Assembly: GCA_007644065.1 (NCBI GenBank)
Contig: VJWN01000013.1
Location: 1,302,001-1,366,000, forward strand
DNA length: 64,000 bases
DNA from: Margaritispora aquatica
Taxonomy: Eukaryota; Ascomycota; Leotiomycetes; Helotiales; Discinellaceae
Direction: 5' to 3'
The position numbers were made by a program, and so were the translations under genes. Under the pieces are notes generated by a model, which was not told where the DNA came from, ran no database searches, and was given only the letters and a program-made list of their open reading frames with translations. Of the stretch, positions 34,088 to 45,453 are shown in pieces. The stretch's first letter is position 1, and each line of letters begins with the position of its first letter.

Positions 34088-35633
34088 AACGATGAGCTTG
34101 AGGGCAATTTCACACCTTCGTGGAGCAGCTGGCAACCTATATGGGAGATAGCTGATTACCCACCTGGTCCGGATGGGAGTGTACGTCGTCGTATATTTGG
34201 TGATTGAGCTCACAATGATGCAGATGTGATGCTTGAGCTTGTCCGGCAGCCTGATTGTGACCAGAGCGCACTCATTTCTGGTTACAAGAGACCAACAACA
34301 ATCAGAAGACTTGAGATCTGAGGAGGACTTCTTGATTTCCTCTCGAGAGACTTTACCTCACCTTTTCACTTGCAAGTATGCTAATGCATCGTATTAAATA
34401 TATGTGTTATACCTCATGTCAAAGCCCGAGTGGACTACCGACTATTTGCTTCCTTGATTTATTGCAATGTTACCATGCTGCTAGTCTCTTACACGTTTTA
34501 TTTTATCTAGTGTATATGCCATACAATCTAATTAGAGGATCATACTTGAGCATAATAATTTTACCTAAAGTTATGATTCTTCATCTTTGAATTTTAATTC
34601 GATGTCCAACGCGTCTGTTGCTTTCAGGCTTGAAGCTAGAGCACAGCGCTACAACAACATCTTCTGTATATGAAGCAAGATAGCTACGCTAATGTGCCTG
34701 CTGTCGAGAACTAAATACCACTAAATTTATTTCTTCAGTGGTGTGGGCAAATGGAAAGCCTACTCTACAGCATTACATGAGCTTTTCACAACAGCGAAAG
34801 CAACATTGTAAGTAGCACTGCTTTGAGGGCTACAGTCCCACGCCATCATTGGTTTCCATGGAATCTCTTCTCTTACGATCGAAACATTTTCATTGGAAGA
34901 CGAGAAAAGGAAATAGTTGGACGGGTTTCTGCGAGATGCAGGTCAAGGTGCATTTTCCCTCCCCTCACAGCCAGCTTAGCCACAACGGCAGTTTTGTGCC
35001 AAGATCAAGATCATGCAGGCGGATGATCCGCAGTGCATCCCCCATATATTTTTTTGTCTCGGCGGTCCCGCTGCAACTATTTCAGCCTTCAATCCCAGCA
35101 GATTGTTTGACTTTATTGTGTTGTTTACTTTACCTTGAATTAAATTATCGCTGGGATCAGCCGAATTAGAAATATTGCTATGTGTATCTTGTAAACAAGA
35201 GCTTTCCGTAGAGTTCAAATGACAGTGGAGACACAAACAGGAACAGTCAACAGGTGTTGTCACTTCGTATTGCTGCGCAAATCCAGATCGTCGTGCATAA
35301 TTCAGCCTCCGCATCAACCCCGAATCCTCATCCGAAGTATCGGTACACTAAAGATCAAGTCATGTTCTAATTTTGGTCCTATAATTGGGAATTTCCATGT
35401 CATACCAAGTGCTGGCAGGTGTTGCCAAGCTAAATCCTTGGCTCTGAGTTCGTATTTTGACTTCCACCAACGTATCTGAAGGCGACTTCAATTCTCTGAT
35501 TTTACATAAAATATCGAAATCGCCAGTCATATTTTCGTTCATAGTCCAACAGAGTAGATAAGTTCTTCCACAGCTGTTAACCTGCACAAGCATCCACCTG
35601 AATAACTCAAACACTTTCGTTTCAACCGTTAGC
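34088..35633. other. Intergenic, divergent promoter region
   Basis: About 1.5 kb between ATG17 and the secreted-protein gene. AT-rich patches near 34380-34590; no gene supported. Confidence 0.55.
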
Positions 35634-36373
35634 ATGATTGCCTCATTCTTCATCATCGCACTAGCAGCTTTTGCTTCCGTCCAAGGACAATCTTGCCCAA
35701 GCCCCTCGTCAACCACTGGCACCATCGGATTAGGACAACAGTGTTCATCATCTGCGGAATGCGCAGGCGGTGCGAACTGTTATGCTACCAACTCAGGTTT
35801 GATCACTAGGTGGTATGTTGAAGAACTTTTGGTGGTCCTAGTCCATACCCGGTTGTCAAGCTGACATATATTTTAGCGGTAACTTCCAAGCAAGCTGTAC
35901 CAGTAATTCGCAGTGTGCTTATAATACCTGTAATAATGGCTTCTGCAATGGATTTCTTCCGTCTGAGTCTTACCTGGCAACCATCTCATCCACCACAAGT
36001 GCACCAGCAGCCACCGGAAGTAGCACCATGGTTTATCTTCCACTCGGAGCAAGTTGTAATCCACAATCAACTCCATGTGCAAATGGAGCCCAGTGTTGGG
36101 CCAGTAACTCTATGCTCCAACTGAGGTACGCAAATCATCTAGCTCTCATTTGACCTTCCTGTTATTTCGTCGTGGTGGAAATTGAGAGTAAGAATATGTG
36201 CGTGATTACTTTTATACTTACACTTACTCAGATGTGGCAACTTCAACGCCGCGTGTGTCTCGGACGACCAATGTGCTTTCAATATCTGTAATACGGACAC
36301 GGGGCTCTGCACAGGTCCGAAGCCATCTGGTTCTATGACCACGATGATTGTGTCTAGCACACCCAAAGCCTGA
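35634..36373 (+). CDS. Small secreted cysteine-rich protein, two 8-Cys modules (189 aa, 3 exons)
   Basis: Exons are 35634-35812, 35877-36125 and 36232-36373, phase 2 at both junctions. Residues 1-18 form a clear signal peptide ending VQG. Two homologous modules follow: Cys 37, 43, 49, 60, 67, 73, 78, 83 and Cys 120, 127, 133, 144, 151, 157, 162, 169. Each contains LG-x-C, a GA/N-x-C-x-A-x-N-S stretch and an RCGNF motif. A Ser/Thr/Ala-rich linker (about 88-112) joins them. With C21 this makes 17 cysteines. The introns fall at almost the same place in both modules, right by RCGNF, so the gene arose by internal duplication. It is probably an extracellular disulfide-rich protein; an effector-like role is possible but unproven. 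Confidence 0.85.
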
Positions 36374-37842
36374 GCCGATATCTGTCTCACTCTCACCGAG
36401 TATTGGTATAAAACAGGGTGAGCAAGACGTCATAGGAGGCTGTTTGGAGGCTGTTTGGTGCATGCGGAGAAGAATGCAAACTGTATTTGTACCATAAAGG
36501 CCAAAAATAACAATGGATACCATAGGATATTCGGGCGGCGTCCTCGGCAGGCTGACAAGATTTAGCAGTATAGAAGTACAGATTGCTCCCCATACAAATA
36601 TACATCCATTAAATTGCTAGCTTCAAGCTTAGAAGTAGCATACCTGGTAGAGTTCCTGATGTCTAAGTGAGGTAATCACAACCATCGAATGGGTGGTCAG
36701 AGAGTTGGACACTTCCCACAAACTTCATTGAAGAGGAAAGGTGGGGTGTGAAATGGATCACTGAGGTGCATACCTTAAGGTAGGTGGAGTGAGATGGAGG
36801 TGGAGTCAGCACCACGTGATAGCTGATTTGGGTGAATTGGACTGGGGTCACTTGAGGACGCATCCCGCGCTTGTTTCAATTGGATTTATCATCAGGACAC
36901 CCTCTTTACTCTCATATTCTCTTGTCCTCACAATCTATTCTTCCCACCCACGACACCCACGATAATACCACCACACCCTCCTCGAGGAATTCCCATCAAG
37001 CCACGCTGATCAAATCTACGCCTTGCATATTCCCATATTTCCATCTTTCCAGCTGTCCTGTCCTCCTGGTGTGGTGTGGGGTAAGAGCCGGTGTGCCCTA
37101 TTGGTCATTTCGACATGTTTGGAAAAGTCATAGCCGTGCATTAAGGTAAGGTAACAGTCACACCTGGGATGAGGCTGACGTCCAACTGAGCCTGTCCAGT
37201 CATCAGACAGTAGGCTTCCATTTTCTAACGAGTCTTTCTCTGCTTTACAAGCTACATTTCACTCGGTTATCTGGGTTCTGTAGTCAGATTCCAAGTTTGA
37301 ACCAAGTTTGGTTACGCTTTTTAGTCGTGGACACGGTGGATACGGATTCTTTTCACCGCGATTATTGCGAAAGGGTGCACGTTTGCCTTGGTTTACGTTG
37401 CTGTATGTGCATTTTACGAGAGGTGAGGACGTGGAATGGAGGTGTGTCTCACACATGTGATTCACAACCGATTATCCGCACTCGCCGAGAGAGGCGCATG
37501 AACGCCCTTTTGGGCGCGCCTTTTTGATAGTCTACGCTGATGTGACTACAGCCTCTTATCCAGGCTTCTGCATGACTGGAGGAGCTGTTCGTCTATTTAT
37601 CTTCCATGCACCCACCACTTTCACACTCTTCCTACGTTTGCTCTTCATTCGAGTCCCACTTGTCTTACAGTCGACGGCTCATAGACTTTCACTTTTGACA
37701 TTCTCCCTTTCTCTCGTTTAAGCCCGAGTAGTCGAAGAAGTAGGAATACATAGACCGGCTTCGAGCCGGGCATCCCAGGGTTTGCTCGGGAATACGCACA
37801 TTTACAACCATACAACACCACAACAAGATACCGTCCTTCAAG
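36374..37842. other. Intergenic, no supported gene
   Basis: About 1.5 kb with C/T-rich leader-like sequence before 37843. CCTTAAGGTAGG (36773) and TTAAGGTAAGGTAAC (37142) patches recur here. Confidence 0.55.
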
Positions 37843-38556
37843 ATGCCTTTCAATGAACCTCAACGTCGAGACTCATGGCCACCTGCTCTTACTCGAGTCC
37901 AGTCCAACTCAGTCATCGTGGACGAAATCTCCGATGCCATAGACGACAATCCGTTCTCATTCTTCCTCACTTCACCCACCGATGTTGAAGGTGAGATCGA
38001 TGACTTTTTCTCTGACGAGGATTTCGACCTCGACGCTGGTATTGAGACGCCCGATTCTGCTCGCTCCCCAGTACGAGAGATCTCACCATCATCCCTCCAG
38101 CGCGATCGACTCTCACCAACCATAAAAGATGACGATGAGGAGGATGAGGACTACGACTATGGTCTCGCGATGCCATTGTCTCTCAAGGATTTCAGCCAGA
38201 AGCATACTTCGATCCGTAAGAGGAATCAGGAGCAAGCAGCCAAGGATGGCCTGGGATTAGGCATCACATTAGGCCAAGCTCAGTTGGCAGCTAGGGGACG
38301 AGCACAGGTGCGCTTGGTGCCTAATCGAGGCGCAAGAGGCAGAGGCCAGACACGTAGCTTGAGCATTAGAAGGAAGCAGAGCTGGAGAGAGCCAAGCCCT
38401 GAGATATTTACGATTGATGAGGAGAAAGAGTGTGATGAGATGGAGGAGGAGAGGTTCTCGGCTAGTGTGCCGGGCACGGGCATGATTGGTTTGAACGAGA
38501 AGACTCGACCGATGGATATTCCTAAGCCGAAGAAGAGGGTTCATTGGGCTGTTTGA
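37843..38556 (+). CDS. Acidic, disordered hypothetical protein with C-terminal RVxW motif (237 aa)
   Basis: Single exon. There is no signal peptide or membrane helix. It is rich in Asp/Glu (an acidic run around residues 93-105) with scattered Ser-Pro sites, and a basic Arg/Gly-rich middle (about 150-180). The last eight residues are KKRVHWAV: RVHW at 232-235, preceded by basic residues, fits the RVxF-type docking motif for protein phosphatase 1, here with Trp in the aromatic position. This makes a PP1-interacting regulator plausible, but the motif is short. Probably nuclear or cytosolic. The start follows a long C/A-rich leader. Confidence 0.75.
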   Translation: MPFNEPQRRDSWPPALTRVQSNSVIVDEISDAIDDNPFSFFLTSPTDVEGEIDDFFSDEDFDLDAGIETPDSARSPVREISPSSLQRDRLSPTIKDDDEEDEDYDYGLAMPLSLKDFSQKHTSIRKRNQEQAAKDGLGLGITLGQAQLAARGRAQVRLVPNRGARGRGQTRSLSIRRKQSWREPSPEIFTIDEEKECDEMEEERFSASVPGTGMIGLNEKTRPMDIPKPKKRVHWAV

Positions 38557-40234
38557 TTGACCATGGAGGTTTAGATCGTGGGTTTCATAGTGATTGCATC
38601 TCATTGGAGTTCGGCATGGTCGTTAGGGATGCATTGGGTGGATGGGATCTACTTATTTTTACGCGTTTCCACATTGTTTCGAGGATCTTCTGTTACGAGA
38701 TCTCTCATTGTTTTGCATGCATGGATTTTGGTAGGGGTTGGAGGCTACTTCGTTCTGTTTTGGACGGACAGACTGGTACTGTCCTTGGGTTTGGAACGGC
38801 ATAGGGATAAAGCAAGGACGGGATGGACTTTGGATTTGCATTGCTATTATAGCATAGATACCAGACTGGAAGTGTCCCACGACACAACCTCATCTCTCAG
38901 GGGATATTGCATTGCTTTGGGCGAGTACATCACTTAATACTCACGCATAAATATACACACATTCAGATTGCATGATCTCGTTCATCCATACAACTTTCTT
39001 ATCTTGTTATTGAATCTCTCTTTCACCTTTATGAATTTTTCGACTTGTAAGAAATTAACATTGATGACAGCTCTAGCAAGCGATGTAGTGGATGGTCTAG
39101 ACAAGTCTCCATCATTTGTGGAATCATTTGTGGAGGAGGGGGGTGTCTTGAAAATTGCAGATTCCCCTCATCGTGGCGTATTCTAGACTTTTCTTCAAGT
39201 CGACCTGCCACCCATTGGACAAAAGAGAAGAACTGGTCTCCTGCCAAACATATCTTGGCACACCTGATACTGTCACTAAAAGTCACTTGAAACCGAGAAA
39301 CTAGTACGGCTTTGGTATGTGCGGGGTGTATCAGTTGAAAAGTTGCGTCAACCACTACCTAGTTGAGAGTATGACATTCGGTATGCTGAAATTTGCTGAA
39401 ATTCGTTGCGATGTTTCGATTAAGAGTAAGGTACCTAGGTAGGGTAGGATAGTTTTCAAAGAGAAGAGGATATTGCAACATCTATCCACTCCGAGGTGAC
39501 TTATAACTCAATATCTAAGGTATCGTATTGAATTGCTTGCAAATTCTTATTCATCATTTTTCATCAAGGTACCTTACCTCATGTCGCCTTCTTGCGTGCT
39601 AAATAGCTTGAGCACGCAACTTGTGCCTGAATTCTCAGGTGGATGGCCCCGTCCACGACCACTTTTCAAGGGTCCTTTCAAGCTCAAGCCTCAAATTCAG
39701 ATCAACATGCGCCCACTTCAATTGCCTTCAACAGCTCTGTACAAATCCTCCAGTATTTCAACAAGTTCAGCAAAAGATCGAGAGAGAAAAAATACCGCAG
39801 CAGAAGCAAAAAGGTGCCTGCAAGATCGAACGTGGGCTGAAGTGAGACCAAATCGAATTGTCAACCACTAAACGACCGCATTTGCGCCTCTCTGACCGAG
39901 ATCGAGGTAGACCCCCAACGGAGATTCCTACCGAGCACGCAATCGCATTCAATTCTGTGCAAGGCGCAACACAAGTATTAATCTTTCGACGGCCAGGGAG
40001 GAAGTTCATGCCCAGATGGAAGGGTGCTGGATGGTGTGATTCTACGGTACCTCATTGCATCGACTTATTCCTGCTTGGGACTTTGAAGAGATTTTGTATT
40101 CCTCTGGGACTTTACTCGATTCAAGTTGGGCATGTCAATTTGACTGGCGTTTCTGTCGCCTTTCCTCCCTTGTCTTGACGCGAACCGAAACCGACTCAAT
40201 TCGAAAGCATCGGACGAACCTGGAGGGCACGATT
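38557..40234. other. Intergenic upstream of sconB
   Basis: About 1.7 kb; no gene supported. Palindromic GGTACCTAGGTA (39431) and GGTACCTTACCT (39568) patches occur. Confidence 0.55.
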
Positions 40235-42438
40235 ATGGCGTCAGCGAGCTCGTCAGTCAGCTCGTTAACAGGGAGCGAAGACGACATCCACACGAGCCAC
40301 AGGAGACACTCAAACGCCAACGTCAGACCCAGCATAGAAGTAGGGAGTGTTGATCGTCGGCCCATGGCTATTTCGATGCCAACGTCTACCTTAGAGCACG
40401 AGCATTCCTTGGATGGCCATGAGCACTGCGACAAGAATCACGATACATTTGATGCAAAGATAGCCATCATGTCGACCAACAAACAAGCTGGGAAGACCGT
40501 TGCACCGTTTCTAGCAAAGCATATCCCAGAGCAGTATGCACCGATGGGCTTGAATATGACAGACTCGCAGAGGGACCCCAATACAAAGTTCTGCTATCGC
40601 CACAGGCCGGATACAAAATGCAGGAGGACCGCAGATGAACCGACCATGGAGAACTTGCAGAGAGTATGTTGCGTTGCTTATACAAAAAAAAATGTGGATG
40701 GTGCTGATAGAAACAGGGACTTGAGTCATTATCACAGGCCGACCAGCAAGCAATATCTCACGTGTGGTCATTGTTCTCTGCTTCTCCAGCTAAGCAGAGA
40801 GAGTTAATGCTTTCTGGCATCCTGACTCAATGCTGCTTCCCACAACTATCATATTTGGCTACCAAAGTCCGCGACCTCATTCGGATCGATTTCGTGTCAG
40901 CATTACCCGTTGAGGTTTCATACAAGATCTTGTGCTACCTGGATACAACTTCCTTGTGCAAGGCAGCCCAGGTCAGTCAGAGATGGAGGATACTGGCCGA
41001 TGACGATGTGGTATGGCACAAAATGTGTGAACAACATATTGAACGAAAATGTATAAAATGTGGCTGGGGTTTACCCCTATTGGAACGAAAGAGGTTACGG
41101 GACTGGAAACGCCAACAACAATTGAGGGCAACTGGAAGAGGATTGAACGAATGGTCACCCAATCTGACGCCAATTCCGGACGACAGGATCACAGAGATTG
41201 CTCAATCTGCGTGCGTGAAAGGTCCCAACAAACGAGAAGCCGAGTCAATAAGCAGCAATGACCAGCTTATTGTCAGATCTCCAGAGTCTAGCAAACGATT
41301 TCGTATGGATGATTCTTACTTTACAAGACCTAAATTTAGGCCTTGGAAGGACGTTTACAAAGATCGATTCAAGGTTGGAACGAACTGGAAGTATGGACGA
41401 TGTACAACGAAGATCTTGAAAGGTCACACAAACGGTGTTATGTGTCTGCAGTTTGACGATAATATACTCGCAACTGGATCATATGATAGCACGATTAAGA
41501 TTTGGGACATTGATTCAGGAGAGTGTATCCAAACACTTCGAGGTCACACTTCTGGGATACGAGCTATACAGTTTGATGACAATAAGCTGATCAGCGGAAG
41601 TTTGGACCGGACTCTCAAGGTATGGAATTGGCGGACTGGAGAATGCATGTCTACCTACAGAGGACATACAGGTGGAGTTGTGGGTCTCAATTTTGACGGA
41701 AACATTCTCGCTTCTGGGTCAGTAGATCACACAGTTAAGATATGGAATTTCCATGACAAGTCTGTGCATTGTTTAAAAGGCCACACCGATTGGGTCAATG
41801 CTGTCAAAGTTGACTCTGCATCTCGAACTGTTGTTTCTGCCTCGGATGACTGCACAATTCGCCTCTGGGATCTCGACAAGAAGGACACCATCCGTATTTT
41901 TGAAGGACACGTTGGTCAAGTGCAACAAGTTGCTTTCCTCCCTGCCGAATACGAACCCGAAGACATCGACGAAGCCTCGGAGGAACAATCCACCAGTAGC
42001 CGGGCTAGCTCCGAAGCACTCAGCATCTCATCAACTATCGCACCCTCAGCTCTTCCCTACGGCGACGACTGGGCACGGTCTCGCCCATACCCGCCACGAT
42101 ATATGATTACTGGCAGCTTAGACAACAACGTCCGGCTCTGGGATGTCATGACTGGCAAGTGCTTGAAAACCTTCTTCGGGCATGTTGAGGGCATATGGGC
42201 TCTTGCTGGTGATACACTACGGATTGTCAGTGGAGGAGAAGATCGCATGGTCAAAGTATGGGATGCGAGGACGGGAAAGTGCGAGAGAACTTTTACAGGA
42301 CATGCCGCGCCTGTGACGTGTATTGGGTTGAGCGACAGTCGTTTGATCACGGGAAGTGAGGACTGTGATGTTAGGATATATAGCTTTAAGAGCGAGGATG
42401 GGGCGAGGACTGTGGTGAGCGGGACGCCTGCCATGTGA
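40235..42438 (+). CDS. sconB: SconB/Met30-type F-box and WD40 protein (716 aa, 2 exons)
   Basis: Exons are 40235-40663 and 40717-42438; the 53-nt intron (GTATGT..ACAG, phase 0) restores the conserved [18 protein letters not shown]. Domains in order are: a disordered N-terminus; the SconB-specific region with [13 protein letters not shown]; an F-box (about 201-247, [27 protein letters not shown]); a Cys-containing [17 protein letters not shown] segment; and seven WD40 repeats from about 376 to 705, with the usual acidic/Ser-rich insert between repeats 5 and 6. In Aspergillus, Neurospora and yeast this is the substrate receptor of the SCF ligase that represses sulfur assimilation by acting on the bZIP activator (MetR/Cys3/Met4). 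Length and architecture are complete. Confidence 0.95.
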
Positions 42439-43061
42439 AGGTCCTGATGATGACTGAATTCCTTTCGATTTTCTTCTTGCATCTTTGGATTTACGTTTTA
42501 GATACCTTTGCTGCTTTGCATTTGAGCGTTGGATTTCATTTCTTTCACCATGGCCATGGTATCGGTCTGGACGGAAGGCTCGGATGGTTGAGGAAATAGG
42601 AATCGGAATGGGAGGCAGCTTGCAAAAGCTCTGGTGTACGGCGTTATTGATGTGTCTGCCTATCTTCTAGCAGATCAAGAGTGATTGAACTTAGAGACGA
42701 AGATTTCGGATTAGTTCGTGATGGGGATTGATTTATGGAGGATAATGGGTGGTCTATATGAATCAAAACTTGCAAGGCCTTGATCAAACCTCTTGTTGCT
42801 TATCTTTCGTCATTACCTTGATGTGTATTCCTTCGGATTGCTTGTTTATGCTTTGATAATAACACTAGTCAGGTTGGTGATGACTCAGAATTCTCTGTGC
42901 ATTTGTGGCTCTCGACTTTAATAGATTGGTAGTTGTTAGATGGTAAAGCTCTCAAATCCCGATGAGATTGATATTCTTAATTTATAGTACGCTCTCTACT
43001 CAGACATCTTGGGAAGCGAGACAGATACCTAAGATACGTGATCCATTTTTCTACGACAGTA
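42439..43061. other. Intergenic between convergent genes
   Basis: The 3' flanks of sconB and the PNGase A-like gene; no gene supported. Confidence 0.6.
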
Positions 43062-44948
43062 CTAAACATACGGCTCTCCATTCACAAACGGCAACGGCTG
43101 CGTCTTTGGTACAGCCAATGTTGCCCAAGACTGTTCGTCAAGTGTCAAGACTTCATTCACCTCGCTCAAGTGCCTTGAATAGTCCTTCACAACGTCCTTA
43201 TTTTCAATCCCTGAATATCCCTGATAAGAAAACCACTGCTCCATAGAACTCGTATCCGCATCTGTGCCTTCCACAATTGTCGCGTTCCAGGAGTAGTTGC
43301 TTTGTCCTGATTGTCTCGTATTAACCATCTCTGTTCCTGTCAAGATACCCGACAAGTAAGAAGTCAAGGTTCGCAAGCCTGATAGCAGTAGACTGCGATC
43401 GATGAGTGCTAACACAGAGGATAGAGTTGTTGTATCCTCAGCAATGACGTATGCACTATACAGGTTCAAAGGATAAGAGTACGTGGTTTTAGGTCCTTGT
43501 GATGCCTGAAATGACCCTGTAGAGATCATAGCGAGGGATTGATTGAAGGCAAGTGAAGTCATGTTCTGAATGTTGGAGAACACGAGCGATTGTGTCCAAG
43601 ATACATTTCTAGAACCGGTGGACGTGGTGATTGTGGATGAGATTGAGATAGAACGTTTAGCGGCAAGCGAAAAGTAAAGCGAGGAGTTGCTGGTTTTATT
43701 GTTGTAGGCTAAAGTGCTCAGCACAGGTCTGTAATCAAAGACCGTAGGCGCAATTGATTTGCTGATGCTCTGTATTCCCGTAAGTTCTGTGATGTGAGAC
43801 CAGGAAAGATGCACTTACATTTCCTATGGTTTGGTTGCTTTCAGCATCTAACCAGACAAACACTGCACCAGTAACCCACCAATTATATCCCACAGTATCG
43901 ATATTTCCTTCGATAGCATTGTTGAAACCAACCACTCTGATACCAAAAGTATGGGATTTGCCATCACACAATAATCCAAGCCAGGGTGTGACATCAATCT
44001 CAAATGTTGGTAGATCATACGCATCGATGCCAACGATAGGACGCCACAGGCCTGGATCCACCCCGCCAGTAAAGAGTGATGGAAAGGGCCACCGACACAC
44101 CCGCAAGTTCTCCATCGATTAGTAATTGAATCTCTCGGAAAGGGCTGTAACCATATAGCCATCCCGGGTTAGATGGAAACGTGTCTACATACTCGGAAGG
44201 GACATTAGTGAACCAAAACTCTTCTGCACTGTTCCCTGTGGCAAGTATGGAAACAACCGCTGCCTTGACATTTCGTGGAAGCGTGATTGAAACTGTGCTG
44301 TCATCGTCCGGAAGAGACATAACTGAAGATATGTTCTGTGTCGATGCTAGGGAAGAGATGGGATGAATTTGGTGTGGTGGGTTGAGACGAGAAGCATACT
44401 CATCGTTGAAGTAAAGTGCTTCAAGTGTGACATTGAAAGCACCTGTATACAGCTCTGAATAAACATTGCTCAGATCAAAGATCACTTTCTGCTCTGTTCG
44501 GAGAAGAACATCGAAAACAGTCATGTCTTTTTGATAAGACCAGTAAATCCCTTGCTGGGATGGCATAGCAGTTGAAGTTCTCCAAATCTCAATTGACCCG
44601 AAAAACAGCAGAGCAAGGCGGTCATATTGTCGTCCTTGAGAAGTTACTGAGATGTTGAAAATGGTAGTGGTGAAGTTGCATTTCTTGGGAGGGGTGTACA
44701 TGCCTATTCATAAATCAGATTTAATGAGGGTAAAATGAAGTGCTAGTCTCACCAACGTATGGAACACCATAACTGCTTGCAAACTCATGGTTGAAAATTT
44801 TTTGCCGACAGCTGCTGCCCTCGAATGATTTTCGGGGGGGAACCTGTGCCTGAACTACTTCAGAAGCAGTAGCTTCACTTTGTCGAAAAAATAGGGCAAT
44901 TAGTGATAAGAAGAACAAACAAATTTTCATTTGACTAGAGTCACCCAT
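43062..44948 (-). pseudogene. PNGase A family protein gene with a one-base frameshift
   Basis: Exons on the minus strand are 44948-44753, 44703-43819 and 43769-43062 (introns 49 and 49 nt). The product begins with a hydrophobic signal peptide (MKICLFFLSLIALFF). The body matches peptide-N4-(N-acetyl-beta-glucosaminyl)asparagine amidase A proteins: YTPPKKC, then LIDGELAGV, WPFPSLFTGGVDPGLWRPIVGIDAYDLP and LLCDGKSHTFGIRV. Between AGVS and WPFPS, near 44089, one extra base shifts the frame; exon lengths sum to 3n+1, confirming a single-base excess. A 49-nt GT..CCAG stretch (44103-44055) would let a gene predictor skip the shift, but it deletes the conserved WPFPSLFTGG. The rest shows no other lesion, so a sequencing error or very recent loss are both possible. 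The start is uncertain between 44966, 44948 and 44930. Confidence 0.8.
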
Positions 44949-45453
44949 CCTGGACTGTAAAGCCATAATTGTAAAATAGGAAAGTATGCTTAGATTAGTG
45001 TGCCAAGTCTTCCTGGGACATTGCGAAAGATATAAATCGTAGGAAATTTGAATTCCACTCTTGCCCACTTTTGGCAACGTTGTGTTTGCTGTGGGGCAAG
45101 CCTTTTGCGAAATCAAGGATAAGAAGAGAGGAAAGGACTCGAATCATGATAGTCAACCCAATCAGCACTATGAAAGTAATAGAAATAGCAGGTTGTGTCA
45201 AAATCGGAGTGAGATATTGACAGCGATCCTGCCGATTTGAAATTCGCTTAGATACTGATGGTGTATATGCGGATGGTCGATGCTGGCGACTAAATACTTT
45301 AATCTGAGAAGAAAGACACAGAAAGAGGTCTAGTCGCTTATTTGACGTAAATATTCTTGCAAATTACTAATTTTCCTCTCCAACATCCCATTAGCTCGTG
45401 CCATAACTATTCTCTGAGCTGCTAAGCGGACCTCATGGCCCGTGTATCTTGCT
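44949..45453. other. Intergenic
   Basis: About 0.5 kb holding the promoter of the PNGase A-like gene and the 3' end of the NCS1 gene. No gene supported. Confidence 0.6.

Noticed and set aside
44055..44103. A 49-nt intron in the PNGase A-like gene
   Set aside because: It is in phase and has GT..AG ends, but removes the conserved WPFPSLFTGG stretch and lacks a clear branch site; a frameshift explains the data better.
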